NCBI GenBank assembly: GCA_046292345.1
Contig: JBKBRC010000009.1
Span: 14,832-78,831 of the forward strand
From: JBKBRC01 sp046292345
Lineage (GTDB): Bacteria > Bacteroidota > Rhodothermia > Rhodothermales > Rubricoccaceae
DNA length: 64,000 bases
Direction: 5' to 3'
The notes under the pieces are model-generated. The model made no database searches. It was not told the origin of the DNA and saw nothing but the letters and a program-made list of their open reading frames with translations. Both the position numbers and the translations under genes were made by a program. Of this stretch, positions 16,418 to 24,907 are shown in pieces; within the stretch, counting starts at the first letter, position 1, and each line of letters starts with the position of its first letter.

Positions 16418-18511
16418 CTACAGGCGGACAGAGAGGCCTGCGAGGATGCGGCGGCCGGGGTCCTGCGGGCGGAACGTGGCGTCGACGCGGTCGAGCAGGT
16501 TGGTCACGGCGAGCTGGGCGCTCGCGCGGCCGAGGGTCTTGGTGAGCGTCACGTTGAGCGAGGCCGCGCCCGGCGCATACTCGGCGTCGCGGTCGAGCAC
16601 GCCCTGCCCGTCGAGGTCGGCGAAGCCGTAGCGCCCGCGCCAGACGAGCCGTGCCGATGTGGTGAGGCCCAGCCGGTCTGCGCGGTGCTCCGCGCGCAGC
16701 GTCCCCGAGCGCGCGCTGCGCCCGAAGAGCCCGCCGTAGTCCGCACGGGCAAGACGTACCTCGCGGCCGTCATCGCGGCGGACGACGAGCGTCCCGGCCG
16801 CGATCGCGTCGAGCACGTCGGCGTCGGCCGTCGCGAGGCGCTGCACGCTCGCGGCCAGACGCAGCCCCCCGGGCACGTCGAGCGCGGCGTCGGCGTCGAG
16901 GCCGCGCGTAACGATCCGCGCGAGGTTGAAGTAGCTGAACACGGACTGCCCGTTGGTCTTCACGGCGACGGGCTGCGTCTCGATGAGATCACGGACGCGG
17001 TTGTGGAAGGCGTTCGCGCGTACGGTCAGCGCGAGCCCGCCTGCGCGCAGCGGGCCGATCTCGAGGCCCGCGTTGAGGGCCGTCGAGCGTTCGGCGCGGA
17101 TCGTCTCGAGCGCATCGACGGGCAGGAGGTAGCGCAGAATCCCTCCGAGCGCGTCGAGCTCGGCCAGCCCGGCGCGCAGCTCCTCGGAGCCGAGCACGGT
17201 GTAGCCCGCCGCGGCGTTGGTGAAGGAGAGGTAGCGCTGCCGGAAGTCCGGCGCGCGGAAGCCCCGCCCCACGCTCGCGCGCAGGCGCAGCGCCGCGGCG
17301 GGCCGCACGAGGACGGCCACGCGCGGCGAGAGCTGCCCGGCGTAGTCCGAGTGCGCGTCGGCGCGGGCGGAGAGCGTCACGTCGAGCACGCGCGCGGGCT
17401 GCCACGCGGCCTCGCCGTAGACGAAGCCCTGCTGCGAGGCACGCTCACCCGCGTAGCGCGCTCCGCCGATGCCCTCGCGGACGTACCCGCCGCCGCCGTG
17501 CAGCGCGACGCCCACGTGCGGCAGCCACGTCAGCCCGCCCTCGGCCTTGGCCTGCGTCTGCTCGAAGTCGCTCACGTCGAGCGGATCGGGCTCGCCGGCG
17601 ACGTCGAGGCGGCTCGACGTTGCGAAGAACGCGCCGTAGAGACTCGCCTCGGCATGCAACCGCGGGCCGAGGCGCAGCCGCGCCCGCGGCGCAAGGCTCC
17701 ACTCGGCGCGCGTGCCGGACTCCTCGGCGAGGCGCGTGCCGAGCGGGAACGAGCCGCTGACGCGCTCGTGCGCGGCGCGGGCGGTAAGGCTGCCGCCGAG
17801 GCGGCGGCCGGGCTCGGACTCGGCCCGCAGCTCGGCCGAGTAGTCCGCGAAGGCGGGGGCCGTCGCGCCGGGGGTGTCCGGCGTGAGATCATAGCCGGCC
17901 GAGGCGTAGCGCGTCAGGCGCAGGCGCGCCGCGCCCGCGGGGCCGCCCCAGGCGCTCTCGGCGGCGAGCTCGCTCGTGCCGAAGGACCCGCCGCGCACGC
18001 TGCCCTCGAAGGCCAGCCCGGGACCGGGCCGCCGCGTGATCACGTTGACGACGCCCGCGAGCGCATCCGAGCCGTAGCGGCTCGACGTCGGCCCGCGGAC
18101 GATCTCGACGCGCTCGACGCCGCCGACGCTGAGCCGGTCGAGATCGAGCGTGCCTGCCTCGCGTCCGATCACAGGCTCGCCGTCGATGAGGATGAGCGTG
18201 TAGGCGGGGTCGAAGCCCTGCATCTGCACGCCCGCGCCGCCGAACGTCGGCACGAGGACGAGGCCCGGCTGCTCGGCGAGCAGGTCCGAGAGGCGCACCG
18301 CGCCCTGCGCGCGGATCTGCGCGGCCGGGAGGACGGTCATCGGCACGGGCACGTCGGCGAGCGCGCGCGCGTCGCGGGTCGCCGTCACGACGACGAGGTC
18401 GAGGGTGCGCCGCGCCGTGTCGGCTGGCGCCGCCGCGCGGGGGGGAGCCTGTGCGAGTCCGGCTGGGCCGAGCGCAAGGGCCGCAGAGAGCAAGACGAGG
18501 AAGCGAGGCAC
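16418..18511 (-). CDS. hmuR: HmuR-type TonB-dependent haem receptor
   Basis: 697 residues beginning with GTG at 18511, which gives a signal peptide ending LAQA. No carboxypeptidase-regulatory domain; the plug follows directly (VPMTVLPAAQIRAQGAVRLSDLL, LILIDGEPVIGREAG, VERVEIVRGPTSSRYGSDAL), then a 22-strand type barrel ending in the terminal aromatic-type strand ILAGLSVRL. Operon partner of hmuY, 70 bases downstream. It imports haem across the outer membrane with TonB energy. An operator-like palindrome ends 13 bases before the start codon, suggesting iron-dependent repression. Confidence 0.87.
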   Translation of the reverse strand: MPRFLVLLSAALALGPAGLAQAPPRAAAPADTARRTLDLVVVTATRDARALADVPVPMTVLPAAQIRAQGAVRLSDLLAEQPGLVLVPTFGGAGVQMQGFDPAYTLILIDGEPVIGREAGTLDLDRLSVGGVERVEIVRGPTSSRYGSDALAGVVNVITRRPGPGLAFEGSVRGGSFGTSELAAESAWGGPAGAARLRLTRYASAGYDLTPDTPGATAPAFADYSAELRAESEPGRRLGGSLTARAAHERVSGSFPLGTRLAEESGTRAEWSLAPRARLRLGPRLHAEASLYGAFFATSSRLDVAGEPDPLDVSDFEQTQAKAEGGLTWLPHVGVALHGGGGYVREGIGGARYAGERASQQGFVYGEAAWQPARVLDVTLSARADAHSDYAGQLSPRVAVLVRPAAALRLRASVGRGFRAPDFRQRYLSFTNAAAGYTVLGSEELRAGLAELDALGGILRYLLPVDALETIRAERSTALNAGLEIGPLRAGGLALTVRANAFHNRVRDLIETQPVAVKTNGQSVFSYFNLARIVTRGLDADAALDVPGGLRLAASVQRLATADADVLDAIAAGTLVVRRDDGREVRLARADYGGLFGRSARSGTLRAEHRADRLGLTTSARLVWRGRYGFADLDGQGVLDRDAEYAPGAASLNVTLTKTLGRASAQLAVTNLLDRVDATFRPQDPGRRILAGLSVRL

Positions 18512-18523
18512 GACACAAACGTC

Positions 18524-18545
18524 TTAGACTTGATCTAAATTAGAA
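18524..18545. promoter_or_regulatory. Palindromic operator-like site before hmuR
   Basis: TTAGACTTGATCTAA (18524-18538) is an inverted repeat TTAGA-N5-TCTAA, immediately followed by TTAGA so that TCTAA/TTAGA half-sites alternate. It lies between the divergent hmuR and LytTR genes and shares architecture and the central TTGA with the site before hmuT. Confidence 0.55.
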
Positions 18546-18603
18546 GCCCGTATGGTCGACCCGGGCTCGGAAACGGCCTCCGGAGTCTGGCGCGTGGTCG
18601 TGT

Positions 18604-18643
18604 CGCCGGCCCAACGGCACCGCCGCCGGCCCAACGGCACTCC
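18604..18643 (+). repeat. 20-bp tandem duplication upstream of the LytTR gene
   Basis: CGCCGGCCCAACGGCAC occurs at 18604-18620 and 18624-18640 (period 20), about 40 bases before the LytTR start. Confidence 0.85.
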
Positions 18644-18679
18644 CGGCCGCCGAACGCCGCTGCCGTCCTCTCCTCTTCA

Positions 18680-19486
18680 ATGATTCTTTGCGCCCGCGAC
18701 CCGCTCGGCACTGTGCTGCTCGCCGCCGAGCCCGCCCCGCTCGCCGCCGCGCTTGGCCGGGCAGGGCTCGAGACGCTCGCCACGGCGGTGAGCAGCGAGG
18801 CGGCCGTGGCCGCGCTCGCGACGACCGCGGCCGATGTGTGGGTGGCCGAGGCGGGACGGCTCACCCGGGCAGCGTGCGAGGCCGTCCGTTCGGGGGCCTT
18901 TGCGGACCCTCTCGCGCGTCCGGCGTTACTCGTCGTCGGGCGGGCGGGTGCCGCGGCGGACGACGCGGCCCTGGCGATGCACGCGGGTGCGGTGGCGTTT
19001 CTGCCCGCCGAGGCACTCGCGGATGCCGCGCGCGTCACGGCCGAGGTCGCGCGCGTGCGCGAGGCCGTCCACCTGCGTCGGCTCGGGCGGCTCGCCGTCG
19101 CCGCGCCGGCCCGTTACGCCGAGCGGCTGGCCGTGCCCGAGGGAAACGCGCTGCGTTTCGTGCCCGTGACAGACGTCGACGCCGTCCACGCCGAGCGCTC
19201 ACACGCTGTGCTACACGTCGGCGCGGCGCGCGTGGCCGTGCGCGAAACGCTCGCCGAACTCGAGGCCCGGCTCGATCCGGCCGTGTTCTGCCGCGTTCAC
19301 CGCTCGACGATCGTGCGGCTTGGCGCCGTCGCCGCGCTGCGGTCGGCTCCCGGCGGCGACTACGCCGTCGTACTCGCCGACGGCTCGGTGTTCTCGGTCG
19401 GGCGCGCCCGCCGTGCGACCCTGCTGGCACGTCTGGGCGTTGCCGCCCCGGCGGCCGCCCCGGGCGCTCAGCGCTGGCAGGGATGA
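18680..19486 (+). CDS. LytTR-family DNA-binding regulator
   Basis: 268 residues. The C-terminal ~105 residues form a LytTR domain: LRFVPVTDVDAVHAERSHAVLHV, DPAVFCRVHRSTIVRLGAV and DGSVFSVGRARRATLL. The N-terminal ~130 residues have the length and Ala/Leu pattern of a receiver domain but I do not find a convincing phospho-acceptor aspartate, so it is probably a degenerate or ligand-controlled receiver. It is divergent from hmuR with the palindromic site between, so it may regulate the haem locus; that is inference. The 3' end overlaps the converging thioesterase gene by 19 bases. Confidence 0.75.
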   Translation: MILCARDPLGTVLLAAEPAPLAAALGRAGLETLATAVSSEAAVAALATTAADVWVAEAGRLTRAACEAVRSGAFADPLARPALLVVGRAGAAADDAALAMHAGAVAFLPAEALADAARVTAEVARVREAVHLRRLGRLAVAAPARYAERLAVPEGNALRFVPVTDVDAVHAERSHAVLHVGAARVAVRETLAELEARLDPAVFCRVHRSTIVRLGAVAALRSAPGGDYAVVLADGSVFSVGRARRATLLARLGVAAPAAAPGAQRWQG

Positions 19487-19989
19487 GCGCGCGTCTGCTG
19501 CCCGGGCGGGTCGCCGGTCTGCCCGGGCGGGTCGCCGGTCTGCTCGGAAGACGGAGTGGGCAGCCGGACGGCGTCGACCGGGGCCGCTGCGCCGAGGCTG
19601 TCGAGCGCCACCATCACGAACTCGCCGGCCGTGGCGAGCAGGCGGTCCTCGCGGTCCATCGGCTCGACGAACATCTCGACACGGACCGTCATCGACGAGC
19701 GGCCCGTCGCGACCACGCGCGCGACGAGCTCGACGATCGAGCCCAGCGGCACGGCGTGCTTGAAGTCGATCGCGCCCGAGTGCACCGTGACCACCTTGCG
19801 GCGGCACCAGCGCGTGGCGCAGATGAACGCGGCCTGGTCCATCCAGGCCATCGCCGTGCCGCCGAAGAGCGTGTGGTAGTGGTTGGTGTCGCCGGGGAAG
19901 ACGGTGAACACCATGCGCGTAGGCGTGGCGACGCGTCCGGGCGGCGCAGAGGTCACGGTTGCGGGAGGTCTCACTGGCACGCCTCGCAT
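19468..19989 (-). CDS. Acyl-CoA thioesterase (hotdog fold)
   Basis: About 173 residues. Single hotdog domain with MVFTVFPGDTNHYHTLFGG, MAWMDQAAFICA, HSGAIDFKHAVPLGSIVEL and GRSSMTVRVEMF, typical of YciA-type acyl-CoA hydrolases. The ATG at 19989 overlaps the nrdA stop; an alternative ATG at 19914 would start just before the family's first conserved motif. The C-terminal tail contains a duplicated seven-residue unit (QTGDPPG) created by a 21-bp tandem duplication. Possibly co-transcribed with nrdBA, without functional link. Confidence 0.8.
   Translation of the reverse strand: MRGVPVRPPATVTSAPPGRVATPTRMVFTVFPGDTNHYHTLFGGTAMAWMDQAAFICATRWCRRKVVTVHSGAIDFKHAVPLGSIVELVARVVATGRSSMTVRVEMFVEPMDREDRLLATAGEFVMVALDSLGAAAPVDAVRLPTPSSEQTGDPPGQTGDPPGQQTRAHPCQR
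19500..19541 (-). repeat. Perfect 21-bp tandem duplication in the thioesterase 3' end
   Basis: 19500-19520 is repeated exactly at 19521-19541 (unit begins GCCCGGGCGGGTCGCC on the + strand). In frame, seven residues, within 15 codons of the stop. Confidence 0.95.
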
Positions 19990-22900
19990 TCTGTGCCGCT
20001 CGCCATCGCATCGAGGCGGCAGGCGGACGCAGGCAGCGGCAGGGCATGCGCGGTCTCGGTGCGCGAGACGGTCGCCTTCTCGATGGCCGAGGCGCCGGTC
20101 GTGCGGAGGTAGTAGGTCGTCTTGAGTCCGGCGCGCCAGGCGGCCCGGTACATATGGCTGAGCGTCTTCATGTCGGGCGCGGCCAGGAAGAGGTTGAGCG
20201 ACTGCGCCTGGTCGATCCACTTCTGCCGGCGTGCAGCGGCCTCGATGAGGGCCTCGGCGGGGATCTGGAAGGCCGTGCGGTAGCGGCTACGGAGGGCCTC
20301 CGGCACGCCCTCGATCTGCGCCAGGTCGCCGTCGAAGTACTTCAGCTGCGCCGCCATCTCGTCGTCCCAGAGCCCGGCGGCTTTGAGGTCGCGCACGAGG
20401 TAGGGATTGAGCACGACGAAGTCGCCCGAGAGGTTGCTCTTGGCGTAGAGGTTCTTGTAGAGCGGCTCGATGCATGGGCTCGTGCCCATGATGTTAGAGA
20501 TCGTGGCCGTCGGCGCGATCGCGAGCACGTTCGAGTTGCGCATGCCCTGCGCGGCGATCTTCGCGCGCAGCGGCGCCCAGTCGAGGCGGCCGCCGCGGAC
20601 GACCTCGACGGGCTCGCCGCGCTCGGCCTCGAGGAGGTCGAGCGTGTCGGGCGGCAGCAGGCCGCGGTCCCACTTCGAGCCGGCGTAGCTGGGGTATGTG
20701 CCGCGCTCGGCCGCCAGGTCGCTCGACGCCTCGTAGGCGTAGTACGCGACGGCCTCGAGCGCCTCGTCCGAGAAGGCGAGCGCAGCCGGGCTGTCGAAGG
20801 CCTCGCCGCGCGCGTAGAGCGCGTACTGGAGCCCCATCACGCCGAGCCCGACGGGCCGGTGCCGGAGGTTGGCCCGGCGCGCGGCCTCGGTGGGATAGAA
20901 GTTGAGGTCGATGACGTTGTCGAGCGCGCGGACGGCAGTGCGGACGGTCTCGCGCAGCCGCGCGTGGTCGAGCGAGCCATCGGGGCGCAGGTGCCGGTCG
21001 AGTACGACCGAGCCGAGGTTGCACACGGCCGTCTCGTCGGCGCTCGTGTTGAGCGTGATCTCGGTGCAGAGGTTGGACGAGTGAATCACGCCGGCGTGGT
21101 CCTGCGGGCTGCGGACGTTGCACGGATCCTTGAACGTCATCCAGGGGTGGCCCGTCTCGAAGAGCATGCGGAGCATCTCCTTCCAGAGCTCGAGCGCGGG
21201 CAGGCGGCGGTGCCAGAGGCGGCCTGCGGCGGCCTCCGCCTCGTAGTGCGCGTAGCGCTCGGCGAAGGCGCGCCCGTAGAGCTCGTGGAGGTCCGGCACG
21301 TCCGAGCTGCGGAAGAGCGACCATTCGCCGCGCGCCTCGACGCGCTGCATGAACAGGTCCGGGATCCAGCAGGCCGTGTTGAGGTCGTGCGTGCGGCGGC
21401 GCTCGTCGCCGGTGTTGCGGCGCAGCTCGAGGAAGTCGAAGATGTCGTTGTGCCACACCTCGAGGTAAGCGCAGCCTGAGCCGGCGCGCTTGCCGCCCTG
21501 GTTGACGGCCACAAGCTGGTCGTTGTGCAGCTTCAGGAACGGCACGACGCCCTGGCTCTCGCCGTTGGTGCCGCGGATGTGACTGCCCGTGCCGCGGACG
21601 GCCGTCCACGAGCCGCCCAGCCCGCCGGCCCATTTCGAGAGGAACGCGTTCTCGGCGATGCCGCGGTACATGATGCTCTCGATCGAGTCGTCGACCTTGT
21701 AGAGGTAGCACGAGGAGAGCTGCGCGTGAGGCGTGCCGCTGTTGAAGAGCGTCGGCGTGGAGGAGCAGAAGCGGCGGTCTTTGTAGAGCCGGTAGAGCGC
21801 GATCACGCGCGCCTCGCGGTCACCGGCCTCGCCGAGCATGAGGCCCATCGCGACGCGCATCCAGAAGAGCTGCGGTGCCTCGAGGCGGCGCGGCGCCGGG
21901 CCGGTCTTGTCTACGACGAGGTAGCGGTCGTAGAGCGTCTGCAGGCCGAGGTAGTCGAAGTCGAGGTCGGCCATCGGGTCGAGCGCGTCGGCGAGCCGTG
22001 GCAGGTCGTACTCGAGCAGCGCGGGCGCGAGGCGGCCGATAGCGACGCCGTGCCGGAGCACGCGCGCGAACGCGTCGGTGTGGGCGCGCTTGAGGCCGGC
22101 CAGGCCGTCCCGCTCGAGGCGCCAGCCGAGCGTCTCCTCATAGATGTAGCCGAGCAGGAGGCGCCCGGCAAAGCGCGCGAACTCGGCGTCGCGCTCCATG
22201 AGTGCCTTCGCGTTGAGAACGACGGTCGCCTGGAGACTCTCGCGCGTGATGCCGTGCACGACCGAGCGGCGCAGCTCGCGCTCGAGCTCGGCCTCAGAGA
22301 GCGGGAGCTCCAGCCCGACGGCCGCCATGCGGATGCGCGCGCGCAGCTCCTCGCCGTCCCAGAGCACCGCGCGCCCGTCGGGCTCGACGACCTCGACGAG
22401 CGCCGCCTGCGCGGCCGGCGGCGCGGCAACGCGCGCGGCCCGTGCAAGGGCCCGCGCGGCGCGGTAGCCGATGTACGCCTCGGCCACGGTGCCGTAGCCG
22501 CCGAGCACGAGCGCCTCCTGCACCAGGTCCTGCACGGTCTCGATCGGGACGTAGCTCAGCCCGAGTGCGGCTGCGCGCGCCGTGACGGCCCTCGCGATGT
22601 CCGCTGCCGGACGCGCAGGCTCGCCGGCGGCCTGAAAGGCCTTCGCCACAGCAGCCTCGATCTTGGCCGCGTTCCATGCGACGACCTGGCCCGAGCGGCG
22701 GATGAGCCGGATCGCCTCCTCCCGGCCCGGCGCGTCGCCCTGCGAGACGACCTCGGCGGGCGGGCGGGCCGCACGTGCGCGGTGCATCACGAGCGCCTGC
22801 GCCACGTCGGTCGCGCCGGCCTCCACGAGCACCGCCTCGGCGAGCGCCATCACGTCGGCGAGGGTGAGCGGCGCCTCGGGAGGGAGCGCGTCGAGCCGTT

Positions 22901-23177
22901 CCGCGAGCGCCGCGAGGCGCGCGCGCAGGAATGGCCTGAGCGCTTCTGGCGCGGTGCTCCGCCCGGCGGCGATCCGGGCTGAGACCCACGCCTCGGCGAG
23001 GGCGGCCGCGAGCGCGCGTACGTCCAGGCGGACGGGCGCGCCGGCGGGGTCGCGGAGCCACACGTCGCGCGCCGGGCCGGTGTCGCCAGGCAGCGCGGTG
23101 ACGTCCAGAGCGGGCCGCTCGGCGGCCGGCAGGCCGACGGCATGGGAGAGGGCGAGCGCAGGCACGGAAGCAGACAT
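19971..23177 (-). CDS. nrdA: Class I ribonucleotide reductase, large (catalytic) subunit
   Basis: 1068 residues, longer than the usual 750-850. It reduces ribonucleotides to deoxyribonucleotides. The N-terminus (to about residue 330) contains at least two, possibly three, ATP-cone type allosteric domains (one around SGQVVAWNAAKIEAAVAKAF, one around DGRAVLWDGEELRARIRMAA, a diverged one before them). The barrel shows LSSCYLYKVDD, SKWAGGLGG, GSGCAYLEVWHND and SNLCTEI, and the tail ends CEAC, the redox pair that re-reduces the active site. Cotranscribed with nrdB 46 bases upstream, under a cobalamin riboswitch. Confidence 0.93.
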   Translation of the reverse strand: MSASVPALALSHAVGLPAAERPALDVTALPGDTGPARDVWLRDPAGAPVRLDVRALAAALAEAWVSARIAAGRSTAPEALRPFLRARLAALAERLDALPPEAPLTLADVMALAEAVLVEAGATDVAQALVMHRARAARPPAEVVSQGDAPGREEAIRLIRRSGQVVAWNAAKIEAAVAKAFQAAGEPARPAADIARAVTARAAALGLSYVPIETVQDLVQEALVLGGYGTVAEAYIGYRAARALARAARVAAPPAAQAALVEVVEPDGRAVLWDGEELRARIRMAAVGLELPLSEAELERELRRSVVHGITRESLQATVVLNAKALMERDAEFARFAGRLLLGYIYEETLGWRLERDGLAGLKRAHTDAFARVLRHGVAIGRLAPALLEYDLPRLADALDPMADLDFDYLGLQTLYDRYLVVDKTGPAPRRLEAPQLFWMRVAMGLMLGEAGDREARVIALYRLYKDRRFCSSTPTLFNSGTPHAQLSSCYLYKVDDSIESIMYRGIAENAFLSKWAGGLGGSWTAVRGTGSHIRGTNGESQGVVPFLKLHNDQLVAVNQGGKRAGSGCAYLEVWHNDIFDFLELRRNTGDERRRTHDLNTACWIPDLFMQRVEARGEWSLFRSSDVPDLHELYGRAFAERYAHYEAEAAAGRLWHRRLPALELWKEMLRMLFETGHPWMTFKDPCNVRSPQDHAGVIHSSNLCTEITLNTSADETAVCNLGSVVLDRHLRPDGSLDHARLRETVRTAVRALDNVIDLNFYPTEAARRANLRHRPVGLGVMGLQYALYARGEAFDSPAALAFSDEALEAVAYYAYEASSDLAAERGTYPSYAGSKWDRGLLPPDTLDLLEAERGEPVEVVRGGRLDWAPLRAKIAAQGMRNSNVLAIAPTATISNIMGTSPCIEPLYKNLYAKSNLSGDFVVLNPYLVRDLKAAGLWDDEMAAQLKYFDGDLAQIEGVPEALRSRYRTAFQIPAEALIEAAARRQKWIDQAQSLNLFLAAPDMKTLSHMYRAAWRAGLKTTYYLRTTGASAIEKATVSRTETAHALPLPASACRLDAMASGTECEACQ

Positions 23178-23223
23178 CGAGGTGCAGGCAAGCGGCTGGA
23201 GAGATCGGGACGGGGACGCGGCG

Positions 23224-24306
23224 TCAGAGGTCGTCGTCGTCCACGAGTGCGAGTGCGGACGCCTTGCGGTACTCGGTCACGCGGCCCTCGAAGAAGTTCT
23301 GCTCCTTGCGGAGGTCCATCAGCTCGGCCAGCCACGGCAGCGGGTTGTGGGGCACCTCGAAGAGCGGCTCGAGGCCGAGGCCGGCCAGGCGGCGGTTGGC
23401 GATGGCGCGTACGTAGTCCACGAACTCGGCGGCCGAGAGACCGACGCCCGCCACGGGCAGGCAGTCCCGGATGAACGCTTCCTCGAGCCGGACGGCCTCG
23501 GCCATCAGGCCCCGGAGCTCCTCGCAGAACGCGGCCGTCCACACGTCCGGGTTTTCGGCGACGAGCTCGAGGAGCAGCTTCCGGAAGAGCTCGATGTGGT
23601 TGGACTCGTCGCGCAGCGTGTAGCGAAACATCTGCCCGATGCCCGGGAACTTGCCCTGCCGGTAGAGGCTGAGCACCATGCCGAAGAGGCCGTAGAACTG
23701 CGTGCCCTCCATGCATTGCCCGAACACGAAGAGGTTCTTGGCGAGCAGCTGCTGGTTCTCGAGGCGTGTCAGGTCGAGGTCGCGGCGGAGCCCGCGCGAG
23801 ACGCCGGTCACGAAGGCGTTCTTGGCCCGGATCGTCTCGACGTCCTCGAACATCGCCTCGCACTCGTGCGGGTTGATGCCGAGCGACGAGATCATGTAGA
23901 GCAGCGAGTCAGCGTGGATGTTCTCCTCGTGGGCGTGCCGCCCGAGTACGAGCTTGAGCTCGCTCGCGGTGACGAGCTCGCGCACGACGTGGAGGATGTT
24001 GTCGCCGACGATGCCCTCGGCGGCCGAGAAGTAGCCGACGGCCATGCGCACGATCCAGCGGTCGACGTCTGAGAGCTCGTCCGAGCGCCACTGCGCGACG
24101 TCCTTCTGCATCGGGATGTCCTCGGGCTCCCAGTGGTTGGCCTTCATCGTCCGGTAGAGGTCGTAGGCCCACGTGTACCGGAGCGGGAGCAGGTTGAAGG
24201 CGAGCGTCTCGCGGCCGTTGATGACGCGCTTGGCCGCGAGCGCGGCCTCGGCCCTGTCGCGGTCGAGCACGAAGGTGCGCTCGCCGAGCGTGATGACGGT
24301 CTGCAT
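23224..24306 (-). CDS. nrdB: Class I RNR small subunit lacking the radical tyrosine (subclass Ic/Id-like)
   Basis: 360 residues. Dimetal ligands are Glu97 (SAAEG), Glu128 and His131 (HEENIH), Glu200 (CMEG), Glu234 and His237 (RDESNH). In tyrosyl-radical enzymes the pattern is E-x-x-H-x-x-x-Y; here the eighth residue is Leu135, so no tyrosyl radical can form at the usual place. The first ligand is Glu instead of Asp, as in the chlamydial Mn/Fe (Ic) subunit. A Mn/Fe or Mn/Mn cofactor as initiator is the likely explanation. ATG at 24306 gives a family-typical N-terminus; the longer frame upstream is the riboswitch leader. No Shine-Dalgarno sequence is present. Confidence 0.92.
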   Translation of the reverse strand: MQTVITLGERTFVLDRDRAEAALAAKRVINGRETLAFNLLPLRYTWAYDLYRTMKANHWEPEDIPMQKDVAQWRSDELSDVDRWIVRMAVGYFSAAEGIVGDNILHVVRELVTASELKLVLGRHAHEENIHADSLLYMISSLGINPHECEAMFEDVETIRAKNAFVTGVSRGLRRDLDLTRLENQQLLAKNLFVFGQCMEGTQFYGLFGMVLSLYRQGKFPGIGQMFRYTLRDESNHIELFRKLLLELVAENPDVWTAAFCEELRGLMAEAVRLEEAFIRDCLPVAGVGLSAAEFVDYVRAIANRRLAGLGLEPLFEVPHNPLPWLAELMDLRKEQNFFEGRVTEYRKASALALVDDDDL

Positions 24307-24409
24307 GGAGGCGGGGGCAGACCGAGACCCGGACGAGCGCCTCCCGCGCGGCCCGGAACGCAAGCGCCCGGGCCTCTCGCGGGAGACTCGGGCGGCAAAG
24401 ACGACGCAC

Positions 24410-24435
24410 CGGGCCGCCTTTCGAAGGCCGCCCGG
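24410..24435 (-). promoter_or_regulatory. Hairpin between the riboswitch and nrdB, candidate expression platform
   Basis: CCGGGC/GCCCGG arms with an inner GCC/GGC pairing enclose TTTCGAA. It lies between the riboswitch aptamer (ends 24485) and the nrdB start (24306). There is no U-tract, so a translational or Rho-type mechanism is as possible as intrinsic termination. Confidence 0.4.
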
Positions 24436-24484
24436 CAAGCGTCCGTGGCGCTCCTGTCCTCTGGTCCCGGAGGGTGGATGGCAG

Positions 24485-24704
24485 CGCTTCGGGCAGGTCT
24501 CCTGGCTCGCGACGGCCGAAGCGCAGGGCTTCGGGGAGCGGGCCCTCTCCCGCCATCCTTCCCGGCCGGCATGGCCAGTGGAGGGCGAAGTCGTCGGGCA
24601 CGCGCAGCGCGTCGCTCACAGTTGCGGGCACAGCCCCGGAATTCCCGCGCGCAGCGGGTCACCGGGTTCCCTTTTCATCCGGCGCGAGGCCGGAACCGGA
24701 AGCG
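24485..24704 (-). ncRNA. Cobalamin riboswitch controlling nrdBA
   Basis: Read on the minus strand, the canonical elements appear in order: ATGAAAAGGGAACCCGGTG (about 24679-24661), GGGCTGTGCCCGCAACTGTGA (about 24636-24616), CACTGGCCA (about 24580), GGGAAGG near 24563, and the B12 box GAGCCAGGAGACCTGCC (24508-24492). The closing P1 stem is GAAGCG/CGCTTC (24699-24704 with 24485-24490). The aptamer is complete. By precedent it lowers expression of the downstream genes when adenosylcobalamin is present; here those genes are a B12-independent RNR. Confidence 0.92.
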
Positions 24705-24907
24705 GAACGGTTGGGAGAAAGAACCGGTCTGAAGCTACAGACGGCCCTGTCCGGCGGTGCGTGGAACTTATCAACCGCGTTTCCACACCAAAGCTGCGTG
24801 CGGGGGGCCCGGACGTGCGGCGCTTCCGCCGGTACGGCTGCGGGGACGGCCCGCGCAGGAAGGGCCGACCAGGGCGCGGTGCCGCCGCTGACCGTGGGCG
24901 TGCCACG

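Noticed and set aside
24485..24704. Riboswitch acting on the + strand lipoprotein gene at 25177
   Set aside because: All conserved aptamer elements read in the minus orientation, towards nrdB.
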